Assembly (NCBI GenBank): GCA_003344405.1
Contig: NOWV01000177.1
Span: 62,001-126,000 of the forward strand
DNA: 64,000 bases
Reading direction: 5' to 3'
DNA from: Trichoplax sp. H2
Lineage: Eukaryota > Placozoa > Uniplacotomia > Trichoplacea
Shown: positions 11,642 to 22,828 of the stretch, in pieces
Position numbering within the stretch: position 1 is the first letter of the stretch
Layout: every line of letters starts with the position of its first letter
The notes under the pieces: generated by a model
What the model saw: only the letters and a program-made list of their open reading frames with translations
Databases searched by the model: none
What the model was told of the DNA's origin: nothing
Made by a program: the position numbers and the translations under genes

Positions 11642-12897
11642 ATTTTATTATCCGACGAAATACAATGCTGGTGACATTATTTTTAAAAAAGGGCACATCA
11701 AGACACGGTGTAAAGGACACTTCTTGGATTGGGATTTTTCATTTAGGATGGATTCAAATTGTGATAGCTTTATTGAAATGTTTTATTGGCTGAAGTAATC
11801 TATTTTTGTGATTTTATTGGATCAAATATTACTTCTTCATCTGAAAGTGATACGTAAAATCTTTATTACTGGAGTAGTCAATGAAAGAGCCGGAAAAAAT
11901 CCGCTGCTTCTAAAATTTTATCTAGCTGAAATATTATTTCTAATAAGGTTCGCTGTCCTTCAAAATTGATAACAATTCTGGTAATGAATTTTAAGCAAAA
12001 ATGAATATTAAGAAATCAAAGCAATACAATAAGATATATGTAGATTCAGTGGTAAATCTGTTTGAGATCTTCAACATCATTAATCGATAGTGACATTTAT
12101 TACAGACTACAGTTATAATACTACCTTAATATCTTACCTATTTGAATTGCCATCACTAGATCAGGATAACTGCTATAATACTAGTCTATCTATCTAACTA
12201 TACAACTTTATTGCACTAATGATGCATAAATGTACTATGCAGCTGATAATAGCGGTACATTTTTGGAGATATACATCTTAAGAATAATAACAATTGATTA
12301 TATATTATAATTAATAGGTGTGATGTATAGCACATAATAGTATAGTACTGTCAATGTTATAAAACTAGTAGTAGGATCGAGGTAAAACTCTATTGGCTGA
12401 ATATACTGCTGTGTTTCAGCTGGTAAGTAAACAGGTGTTACCGTTCATAACATGGAACGTTCGTTACCTAACAACTGGAATGAACATTCAATTGGTTGAT
12501 TACTTTTGAGCTCAATAACCTCATAGCCATTTCACCAAGTCCACTTACTTTACTGTTAGTCGGATAATATCGTATCATCGAAATCCCACGGTTTCTTTCT
12601 AGTACAACCTAAGGATCGCTACTTGTCTTTCGTAGGGTTGGTTCAATTTTAGTGGCTGCTATCAGGAACTACTTAACCCAAATTTCCCTCTCAACGTCGG
12701 TTATCGAAACTCTGATTTTTCCTATACTGTTCCTATTTACTATCATTCTCGTAACTTGGTAACCATACTTAGTCTCTCATTAATGAATCTTCATCATGAC
12801 AATAAGTATACCGAAGATATCATTGTTATTCCTAACATTTTTACACAATAGAACAGTGTAATAGACAAAAGGCAAAGTGAATGTATGGCACTTGCTT
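11642..12897. other. AT-rich intergenic stretch
   Basis: No gene, RNA or repeat was recognised beyond generally AT-rich DNA. Confidence 0.35.
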
Positions 12898-13790
12898 ATT
12901 GTACAGTACACTGTCCACTAGAGACCCTCTATTGTACACAGTACTACGGTAGAAGAATAGAAGAATACTTGGACTGGATACTCTGTGGATGGACAGACAT
13001 CTGGCCAACTTTGGTCAACAAATTGTGTTGATGACAGCACTGTACTTTAATACGCAGCCAGTCGATTGTGAATTGACAGATTTTTTCCTGAATGGACAGT
13101 AAATAATATTACATTGTATTCTATTGCCTGTTACGAAGCTCTGCTTGGAAGCAGTAGCTATAGATTATAAATTTAAAAGTTACTTCAATTAATACGAGTT
13201 GATTTAGAAAACAGACATGGAAGATCCATACCGAGTAAGTATTTTTGGACATTTTCGGAGGCATCTGCTATGAAAAGTCCGTCCACCTGTCCACCCAGGT
13301 ATACTGTACTGTACTGTACTGTACATATATCTACTATTATCCAGTGGTCCATGACTGTAAGCCTACAGTACTGTATACTGTACATATAGTACTGTACACT
13401 GTACAGCACGATTAACTTGGGCGAAACTAAGGAACATCAACCGTGGAGGCTAAATCAAGCCCAAAGTACGCACAGTACCTATCCATTTTGAACACGAGTG
13501 TCGACAAATAACAACTTGAAGTTTTCGACGCCATCTTGCTATCGACGTTAATCGCGTTGTTCTGTACAGTACTGTACTGTACACTGAACACTGTGCGTAT
13601 TGTACCGTACGGTACAGACATATACTGTAGATCATAACGGTTTGACCCGAACCGAACCTTTCTCAGGTCTGGGTACGGTACAGTACACAGTTTTGCTACA
13701 ATGCATCGCGCTTGTCACTGTGCACTGTACACTGTACGGTACACTGTTATTCGTCATAGCATAGACTGTACTGCTCTGAACATATCCGCT
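12898..13790. repeat. TACTGTAC/GTACAGTAC palindrome field 1
   Basis: Dense, irregular runs of TACTGTAC, GTACAGTAC and CACTGTACACTGTAC occur at 12898-12950, 13300-13410, 13560-13615, 13675-13745 and ~13765-13805. They are embedded in less AT-rich sequence. The core 8-mer units overlap and pair with one another, so the region can fold into many alternative hairpins. Frames crossing it are low-complexity artefacts. Similar fields occur at 20400-20745 and 39255-39680, and the string GAGACCCTC is shared by fields 1 and 2. Confidence 0.8.
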
Positions 13791-14114
13791 GTACTCGAGG
13801 ACAGTATAGGACAAGACTCTATTGTGTCGTTCTCTACCATTTTATGGTATGACTGCAACCGTGATTGCTGATAGTCCATGTTAACGACTTCCTTTCCATC
13901 AAAGCAACGTGAAGGACGCCACGGTAAGTTAGCAATGCCGAATGATATCCATCTGGCATCGTCTTCATCCTTAGCAATCATCGTTCTTAACTTGTGTCTA
14001 CTATTTTAGTACAATCCAATGTTTGTGTTGGTGTAGTTTTTGCCAATTTTTTAAATGATGATCTTGTGTTTGATGATACTTTTAGTGTTGATCACTTTTG
14101 CAAATCATCGTTTG

Positions 14115-14492
14115 CTGCATTACACTCCGCTCTGGAATTCAGTTGTTGTGTTGTTACTGTATTACTGCAACGAGGATGATCGAAAAACTGCTTGCACTTA
14201 CTGTAGATACCTTAGTTCATTGCTACGCCATCATCATTGGCTACATTACACTCCGCTCTCCAATTCAGTTGTAGTGTTGTTACTGTACTACTGCAACGAG
14301 GATGATCGAAAAACTGCTTGCACTTACTGTAGATACCTTAGTTCATTGCTCCGCCATCATCATTGGCTACATTACACTCCGCTCTCCAATTCAGTTGTAG
14401 TGTTGTTACTGTACTACTGCAACGAGGATGATCGAAAAACTGCTTGCACTAACTGTAGATACCTTAGTTCATTGCTCCGCCATCATCATCAT
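14115..14492 (+). repeat. 126 bp tandem repeat, three copies
   Basis: Copies start at 14115, 14241 and 14367 with a period of exactly 126 bp and differ at only a few positions. Because 126 is divisible by three, a frame stays open across all copies (164 codons around 14055-14549). Each unit reads a CxxC plus a His-rich stretch (CTYCRYL...RHHH). There is no ATG-led gene structure around it, so I treat it as a minisatellite rather than a protein gene. Confidence 0.85.
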
Positions 14493-14549
14493 CCTGTATC
14501 GAGTAGGAGTATTTCAACGTTAGATATCGTTAATAGATATTACGTCTGA

Positions 14550-16904
14550 TCATTCAAATCCATACTGCAGTATCGAGTAGTAGTGATGCAGAGGTGTTTA
14601 TACTTTGTCATCAACCTGAATACGTAGATTAGAACGGTTGCTTTTAAAATTCAGTTGATAAACTTGGAATGGTATAGACTCGTGCATCAGCGATGTTCTG
14701 CTAGTTTAACGTTGCTTGTTCTAATTGTCAACAATTTTAATCATTGAAATACGATTTGATGAAACGGCACTTTCAAGTGAAATGGTAGTGATCATGAGCG
14801 GATTGTATAGATATTATATATATATATATACTATACAGTATATTAAATGGATACTAATTAGTCTGATCTTGCATTAAATGGATCTAATTGGATCTTGCTA
14901 AATTCCTACTTTAAATTATACGTGTTTCATGAATGCCAGAGAATATCGCCTTAAAGTGGATACGTATTATTGATAACTAGGTGTATAACCAAATTGTTGT
15001 ATAACGTACAGAAAACTGTTCGACTATCATGGCTAAGAGCAAGAATCATACCAATCATAATCAAGGTTAGCTTATTGAATTATTTCATTAAAATCTATGT
15101 ATGCTGCTTTTTCGGAGGTTACCGTTACGTCTTCGATGCCTGATCATTCTGGAGTGCAACTCCTGATCTAATAAAGGGAAAATTAAGAAATCATCAATTT
15201 TCCCTATTGTGAATAGTTATAGTAGACACGTTACCGGTAGTACTGTACACGAACACTTACATGAAAAATTGAATAAGATTGATTTGAAAGCAGAACAATT
15301 AAGAAATACGGTAGTTTGCATATGACTGTGACTGTACTGTACCCCTTGGATTAATTATACTTCTCATCCAATCGCTATGTTAATGCAAGAGACTAGTAAC
15401 ATTATGGACTGCGGTGTGATAATATTGCTTAACGCTTTTGAATTATCCTTTGATTATAGGATTTAAAAATCATAGGAACGGTATCAAACGCCCGAAAACC
15501 AACCGTTATCCATCTTTGAAAGGGGTAAATCGAGATTTATTCTTAATGTCTTTGGATAGTTTTTATTTATGCAGTCTATGTGCAACGTCACTATAGCGTA
15601 TATCATATAGATGTCTCCTTTAAATGTTAGTGTTTCTCTCTCAAAATGAAATGAAATCTGCCGAGTACTATGCACAATACTGTATTTAGTGATACCACTA
15701 CGCAATGGAAGTGCTAGAAATGCTTTAATGTAGTTCATAAATGTTGGATTAAGTCATTTTTTGGAGGCGCTGTTCTAGTTATTACAGATTATGGATGCTA
15801 AACGTACATTGCATCAGCGAGAAAGTTTTGCATACTGTGCAACGTCAATTGATCAACTTTTACTTTACTACTTGTTGTTTATATAGGTCGACCCTAAATT
15901 CCTACGAAACTTACGATTTGCCAAGAAACACAACAAACGGCATCCTAAGCAGGAATAAACAATGTTCTCGAAATGATATCAATAAATTAGTGTAGAAGAT
16001 TTACAATGACCCGGCAATCATCTTCTTGTGAATAGTGTAGTGTTAAACGACCAAGCATGTAGGGTAGTATATTTAGACACCCTAGGTACAACGTTGTGGT
16101 TCGGATTGAGGTAGCGAAAATGTAGAATGGATACTTATTAATTGCACCGGGTAATTGTTATGAAAGCTATCAATGTGTTTTTATAAACGAATGTAGTGTT
16201 GCAGTACTACTTATTCAAACATTGGGGTTGGTACTGATGGTACTTTACTATCATAGTTATTAGTGATATGCATGAAGCTGTACGCATTGAATGCAAAACT
16301 CTGGTATAAAATATTAAAGTATCCTAGACTGCATGAATCGTATAATTCTGCTCATTAATCCATAAGCGAATGAAAAACTGTGAATCAATTGAGTAAGGAC
16401 ATGATGCTTGTCAATTATATTATAGAAAGAGGAATACTGTAGTGATATTGATGTCTTTAGGTTAATTTTAAATTATACCCAGACGCAGCACTCTTTCAAT
16501 CAAAAGTGTATCGAGTTACTTAGAGAACTGCCGATATACCGTACTGTAAATGCCTATTGCAAAAGAACAATCCCAGGAATAAATACAGTGCAATTGGAAC
16601 TTTTATTTTACTGTAGTTGTTATGAATGAAACAGCAATAAATTGTAGCTTCTATTCCAAATCACTCTTAATCGATAAATACAAAATAATTTAACGTAATT
16701 AAACAGTTAAATCATAAAAATACCAGGATATGATTCATTAGCGTGTAAAAGTACTACAGCAGGTAAAAAATTATGTTAATATAAACTAACATGTAGTTTA
16801 TATCTTTTCATACAAAGCAAGATATAATTCGTCAGAGTAAAGAAATACTACAGCTTGTAAATAACGGACAAGTACAGCCTATCGTTTCTTTTCATACACC
16901 GGCA
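14550..16904. other. AT-rich intergenic stretch
   Basis: Contains an (AT)n run at ~14811-14832 and scattered GTAC motifs (15238, 15336). One orphan exon-like segment lies at 15887-15995 (+). It has acceptor TATATAG and a 36-codon hydrophilic tail (...NSYETYDLPRNTT...) to TAG. No partner exon was found, so it is not annotated as a gene. Confidence 0.35.
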
Positions 16905-19900
16905 TCATTGAGAATTATCAAATAGACTATTATATTCGGCAATTTCTTCATCACTAAATCGGCACTGTAGGAACAATAATAAAGGTTGTTTCAATTACAT
17001 TGCAATCAGAATTCTGAATGAAACGACAATACGCTTATATCCTGTAGAAATGCATATATGTCGTAAAAAGCAATATGCTTGCTAATTTCCTAATAATCAA
17101 ATTCCCATCAGTCCACTTACCATTTCCATAAAGGCATTATTAGAACAGTTGACTAATAATCTTAAATCTTCGTTAATTAAAATTTGCGGCTGCAATGATA
17201 AATTATCCAATTTCTTAAGCACTTACATTGTAATCATATTAAGATACTAACAGCAGTCGACACAGTGCCTTAGGACAGAAATATACTTTGTAATGAAAAG
17301 AAATAGAATTCGACTTACATTCCTAGCTCGCAGAAATTCGACTCTAATTTTAACTCTACGATGAGCCGTTGATAAAATTCTGTAAAGTGGTCGTGAGTAG
17401 TATGGGATTAGTATCGAGTTGAAGTTTGAGTACGCAGATATAATATAAAATAATACTTTGGTGATTTCAAAATGTCCGTTATTGTAATATCGTTATAACC
17501 TAGTAAACAGCTAAAATGATACCAGTTAAATAAGAATAAATATTGTATTACATCCCTTTTGCATAGACAGAATATAGTTTTACCTCAGAACAGGTTTTAA
17601 ATTTTCTTCAATGGGGAGACATAAGGTTTTCGATCTGTACAATTTTGTATACAAAGTTGCTATGGATTATAGCGAAAGATAGAGAGTTACAAAAGCCTTT
17701 AGTAATGAAAGTTGATCTAAACATAGATTACTTCCAAGGGAATGCGAATATTCAGATAATATAACTTACATATATTTTCTAGCGTAAAACCAAAAGATTG
17801 AAGAAAGTTCACTCTAGGCCGCGTATCAGATTTGTGTAACAAGAACTCGGGCATTTTAGTAATCTGCATATACAATGAATATAATACGGGTAAAAATTCT
17901 GATCCATATAAAGAAAGATTATACATTAGCTGATATGAGGCATAATTTACCATTATATAAACCAAATTTTCATCACGTCGATGACTGATAAGTTCAACCA
18001 ATCGTAGGTACTGATCTTCAATAAAATCCTATAGAGTATATATATACGTATATCCGATCAGAAAATCAATGGTAGCAAATATTAATTATATCTATTTATG
18101 ATTAATTATTGTCGCTTCTGGTGTTGGCGAATTTGCACTAAAGTTTGTAGTAGAATAGCAATACTTACTAAATCGAGATTTAATAAGACTAATCCGTGAT
18201 TCTCAAATAAATTTTTTACATCTTTATTTTTAAAATACAACGGTTTTGAAGTAAGCTTCAGGTAAATGGCATTTATTCTGTCATCTGGATAGTGAAAGCA
18301 AATGTACAGTTAGAAGCATGTCGGTGATATGGGCAAATAAATGAATGCCGTCACTTTGCTTAGTCTATTTCTATCATTTTATCTAACTGGTAGTGGACTT
18401 TTCAAAACTAGCACTTTACAGAAATGGTTACAATATACGAGTATTTATGGCAAAATTGTTTAGCTGGCTAGATATCATTTTAAGTCTGGGTCACTATTAT
18501 CAACTGCAGATTTATATGCTGATATACGCATGTAATATACGGTACTTGAAAGAAGTAAACTTACATGATAAATTGAAGACGGCAGGCGCAGTATTTAGCA
18601 CTGCCTCCGGCATAACATTTATTTCGTAGAAAAAACGGACAATTTTCTTAACGTTATCGGGATTTGTTTCAGATGTTGGAAAGTGATTGAGAATTGATTC
18701 ACTAACACCATTCACCATTTCTTTTAATATCCAAGTTGATTTTAAATCATAATGCTGAATAATAATATTGATATCCGATATTTAAGTTACACTTTATTAA
18801 AATGGTGCAATTATTTGATATTTCCCTATCACACATGGTATATACTTACAGCAAATTTAGATAACAGTGCTGACGTAAAGTTATCTATGGATAAAGCAAG
18901 TATGGTTGGATTTTTGGTTATAATTTCTCCAACTTGCAGATCAAATGATTGGTATTAGTGTATTTTATCGTTTAAAAAGGAATAGAGGAAATTTGTATCA
19001 CGTGCAGCACGTTAGTAACATGTAGTTTCAGCAGTAAGAAATGACTGAGGTAAGCACAGTTTGTAAGTTATCAGTACATTACTATGCTTTGAAAGTACAG
19101 CTATCCTAAATCCACTTACCCAATAAATTTAATTGTACTGGATCGAAATTTTGATCTGAGATCGTAATACGTAATTTGTCAATCTTGGCTTCACACTGGA
19201 AAAAAAGAAACACACTATGTTAGCCGACAGCAATCGACTACATCTAAATTACAACCTTGCTTCTATTTACAGTTTTCACAGACAGCTTGCAAAATGTTGA
19301 GCACTCGATAGGATAGAAAGGTGATGTAACTAACAATACTGCATAGAGGTATCTTCGCTACAACAACATTTATCTTCACATTCCGTAAAACACAATAGCC
19401 TCCAGTTGGGTTACCATTGGGCTGAGATTCAGCAATGGACAGCATAAGAAAATTATAAGCAATTGATAGAATAGGACAACGATGTAACTAAAACTACTGT
19501 CTGGCTAATTAGCCAGTATACGCGTAGTAGTGTGACTGATTAACAACAACATCAAACTGGGAGGTTTATTGTGCAATGCTCGTCGTTATTCATTCTTGCT
19601 ATGATTCAAAATTGGTCAATTCTAATTCTAATAGTGGAACTGGATTTAGCAGCAGCAGCAGCACTGACCTGTTTAACGTCTAAACCCAATATAACTGGGT
19701 GCTGCGCTACAATGGTCTTAATATTGCAGTCATACTTTGATAGAAAACGAATCATGTCCATGGCTTGATCATTGAATGCAAAAAGTGGTGAATATAGACA
19801 GGCAATTTGGCTAGCGTCTTCTTGACTCAACTGACATGCTTGCATAATATTGGCCGTCCGATTACTGATGACCTCAGCAAGTAATCTTTGAGGACTACTA

Positions 19901-20127
19901 TACTTTTCCTTACTTTTACGAATACCCAGTGATTGGGATAAATTGATAGGATCGTATTCCTTATTGGCTAAAGCATGATCATTGGAATAATGGGTAAAAA
20001 ATGTCGACAGTGCTTTGAATTGATATGATGATGGCTTGCCATCGATAGAGTATTGCCTTTGCATTCGGCTCATTAGCCCATACCATCTCCGGTTTAAAAT
20101 GTTCATGACGCCTTTCCTACAAGTCAT
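16905..20127 (-). CDS. mTERF-domain protein, mitochondrial transcription/ribosome factor family
   Basis: Nine exons on the minus strand: 20127-19669, 19195-19120, 18720-18565, 18284-18169, 18010-17770, 17659-17584, 17379-17319, 17189-17121 and 16964-16905. All introns are GT-AG, phases agree throughout, and the total of 1314 bp gives 437 residues. The N terminus (MTCRKGVMNILNRRWYGLMSR) is Arg-rich without acidic residues, as in a mitochondrial targeting peptide. The body shows repeated mTERF helices, for example LLAEVISNRTANIM, HPVILGLDVKQ, RVNFLQSFGFTLENI, IEENLKPVL and RRVKIRVEFLRARN. It ends in RFSDEEIAEYNSLF, typical of the family C terminus. Family members bind mitochondrial DNA or rRNA as an alpha-solenoid. 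Which vertebrate mTERF it matches cannot be decided by eye. Another splice acceptor just before the ATG leaves a small doubt about the exact start. Confidence 0.88.
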
Positions 20128-20399
20128 CAAGAAGTTACAATCTGTATGCTTTCAATAGATACGATAAGATTAACGTTGGAATGGGTAGCTTGATTTATGA
20201 CATGATGAACTGGATGGCTCTACGCCAGATTAGTCCAAAAGCTGCTGGCTTGCACTGGCCAATTTGGGTCCATGTGGAGATTCTGATGGTATCAGCGTAT
20301 CAAAGTGTGCCTTTGCCTATATAGACTCTAGATCTAGAATGATTAAAGGGTAGGTCGACGAACGCCAATGGTGCGCATGGCCGTGGAGCAATTTTGAAG

Positions 20400-20745
20400 T
20401 CCTGCAGTACAGTACAGGCTTTCAGCATGCCAGTGACGTCACTGGCAGCATGGTGAAGAACAATTTGGTCATGCGTACTAAGGTAAAGGGAAGAAACTAC
20501 AGTACTGTACCGCATTACAGTGATTTGTACTGTACTATACTGTACAGTAGATTCTAAACATTTACAGTAGTCAAAATGGAAAATGTCGACAGTACAGTAC
20601 TGTAGACCTTTTCGATTTTGACTACTGTACTGGAAATGTTGAGAATCTACAGTACAAATCACTCTAGTGCGAAACTGTACTGTACTGTACAATTCAAACT
20701 TCAAAAAGTGCATTGTACTGTGCACTGTACACTGTAGAGACCCTC
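20400..20745. repeat. TACTGTAC palindrome field 2 with foldback
   Basis: A second field of TACTGTAC/GTACAGTAC runs lies ~270 bp upstream of the mTERF start (that gene reads leftward). It contains an obvious inverted repeat: the arm from 20519 pairs with the arm ending at 20663 (AGTGATTTGTACTG against CAGTACAAATCACT), with a centre near 20591. Field 2 shares GAGACCCTC and flanking CTGTACACTGT motifs with field 1. Confidence 0.8.
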
Positions 20746-21077
20746 GCGGACAGACGGACGTAGAAAGATTGCTACGGATGGATGGATTATCCCACAAAAA
20801 TGGTTCATTTTAGGTATCGTGAAAGCAAAATCGCTAGCAAGATCAATAGAGCAAATGCAAGAGATGATAAAATGAGCTGCTTCATAGACTACTAGAAGAA
20901 CAAGTTCTATTTCTAGAAGTCCATGCCTGTTTCTATCGAGCAAAATGGATGATACTACAAGTCTACCATCAATCGTTACAGTCAATACTTGTACAAGTCG
21001 AACCAGTCAATCTTTGCTTACGCTATACGGTACACATAAACGGTCTCTAGTGTACGGTATAAGGGTACAATAATATC
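20746..21077. other. Intergenic stretch between palindrome field and tandem repeat
   Basis: No gene was recognised. A few more GTAC-type strings lie near 21020-21065 (TACGGTACAC, GTGTACGGTA), so the palindrome field has a diffuse right edge. Confidence 0.35.
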
Positions 21078-21704
21078 GCGGTAAACGCGGGGATATTGCA
21101 CATAACACGATGGAAAAGATGACGATGAAGCTTATTTTCCACAAAAGTACATCTACTCAGGATAGTGGATGAAGTAGAGTTGAAAAAGTAATCAACGACT
21201 TAAGTAACTCAAGCTATGGTTTTGTCTTTTCTTGGACGCACATCGACAGTTTGAGATTTCGATATGCATGATATTGAAAGTTGATAATATTGAGGGTTGC
21301 ACATTACGCCATGGAAAAGATGATGATGAAGCTTATTTTCCACAAAAGTACATCTACTCAGGATAGTGGATGAAGTAGAGTTGAAAAAGTAATCAACGAC
21401 TTAAGTAACTCAAGCTATGGTTTTGTCTTTTCTTGGACGCACATCGACAGTTTGAGATTTCGGTGATATGCATGATATTGAAAGTTGATAATATCGAGGG
21501 TTGCACATTACACCATGGAAAAGATGACGATGAAGCTTATTTTCCACAAAAGTACATCTACTCAGGATAGTGGATGAAGTGGAGTTGAAAAAGTAATCAA
21601 CTACTTAAGCATCTCAAGCTATGGTTTTTTCTTTTCTTGGACGCCCTTCGACAATATGAGATATCGGTGATATGCATGATATTGAAAGTTGATAATATCG
21701 AGGG
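21078..21704 (+). repeat. ~201-204 bp tandem repeat, three copies
   Basis: Three head-to-tail copies contain TGGAAAAGATGA, AAGCTTATTTTCCAC and CATGATATTGAAAGTTGATA. Matching points at 21111, 21312 and 21516 give periods of 201 and 204 bp. Copy 3 is the most diverged and ends at 21704. No coding frame is shared by all copies. Confidence 0.85.
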
Positions 21705-22006
21705 AATAAAATCCTTGGGTATTCAAAGTTGGACATGATTGCCAATTATGGATGGACCAATTTGATTGGACTTCTAGAAAAATACAGTACAGTGCCTACA
21801 GTCCATGGCTCAAAGTGATGATTCCCTTTCAAGTAAAGCATTTTTACGCTCGACTTATTTCTCCACGCTAATTTGCTGCCGTATTAGTACTGAATGCTAA
21901 TCTAAATGGCGTAAGAATGCCAAGATCTTAACAGAGGGTAACATTGGGTAGATCAACAAGTAGGAGCGTATCATGACAATAGTGATGGATAAATACTGGT
22001 TGATAA

Positions 22007-22516
22007 ACCCTAAGCTTTTATTTTAGCTTATGGATAACAATCTTGAACCTGGAAACCACAAGTCTTGATATTGCTTACTATAAAAGCCAACTGGCACATT
22101 ACTGCACCAGAACAGTGGTGGAAATTAATTTACACGCTCATAGTCCATTCATAGTCTATGGAGCTGACGATGGGGCACCAGCTGTCATGAGCTCTTTCAA
22201 CACTTTTCATCTTGTAGACATGAATTACAAGGTATCATCCATCATTCAACATTCATACAATCTGATTTTAAAATGTTGCAAAATCTATCCGCCCACTGCT
22301 GACAACATTGATTGATTGCCACCATATGATGCAATCAAAAAGGAGGAGGAGATGAAATGCCAATGGGGTCTAGTTACCCATTCCATAGCAATCAGCGGCC
22401 AGGTTGATGTGGGATATCGAGGCACAAAAGTTATACTGTGCATCGCCAGTTGCAGTCTAATTGTGGCAGTGCTAACTTCTAATCGTAAACACATGTTTCA
22501 TCAGCAGCCGACGTAG
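22007..22516 (+). other. Unrecognised open segments, possible gene or transposon relic
   Basis: This block is less AT-rich than its flanks. A strong acceptor (TTTTATTTTAG, ending 22026) opens a frame of ~68 codons (CTRTVVEINLHAHSPFIVYG...) up to a possible donor after 22231. A second frame follows at 22316-22516 with a hydrophobic centre (VILCIASCSLIVAVLT), and a 44-codon ATG frame lies at 22987-23118. None is joined by consistent splice phases and none is recognised. It may be the remains of a gene or mobile element upstream of alpha-tubulin. Confidence 0.2.
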
Positions 22517-22828
22517 TAATCAGCAAAACTTCATCATAGCGCGCCAACAGGACTGAGGATGAAAGAATTATAAGATCGAAAATCCTTTCCAAACATCGGT
22601 ATTGTGCCTATACGAATCAGTAGAAGATACAAGTACTAGGCTTGCAATTGATACAAGGCAGACGAAAGACGGTATAAAGTAGTGCAGCTTGTATCGATAG
22701 CTCGATTAAACGAACATTAAGGAAGAGTTAAACCCCCCCAAAATTACTATTGCAATATTGGTTAAAATTCAATCATAAGATTGGCATTCACCCTGTGAAA
22801 CTGCCAACGAGTACAGCAGCTAGCAAAA

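Noticed and set aside
13185-13814. Several overlapping frames rich in Tyr, Val and Cys
   Set aside because: They run through the TACTGTAC palindrome field and encode its translation only. The same applies to 20300-20797 and 39102-39544.
15887-15995. Possible terminal exon with a GPCR-like hydrophilic tail
   Set aside because: The acceptor and frame are acceptable, but no upstream exon or helix sequence was found to join it to.
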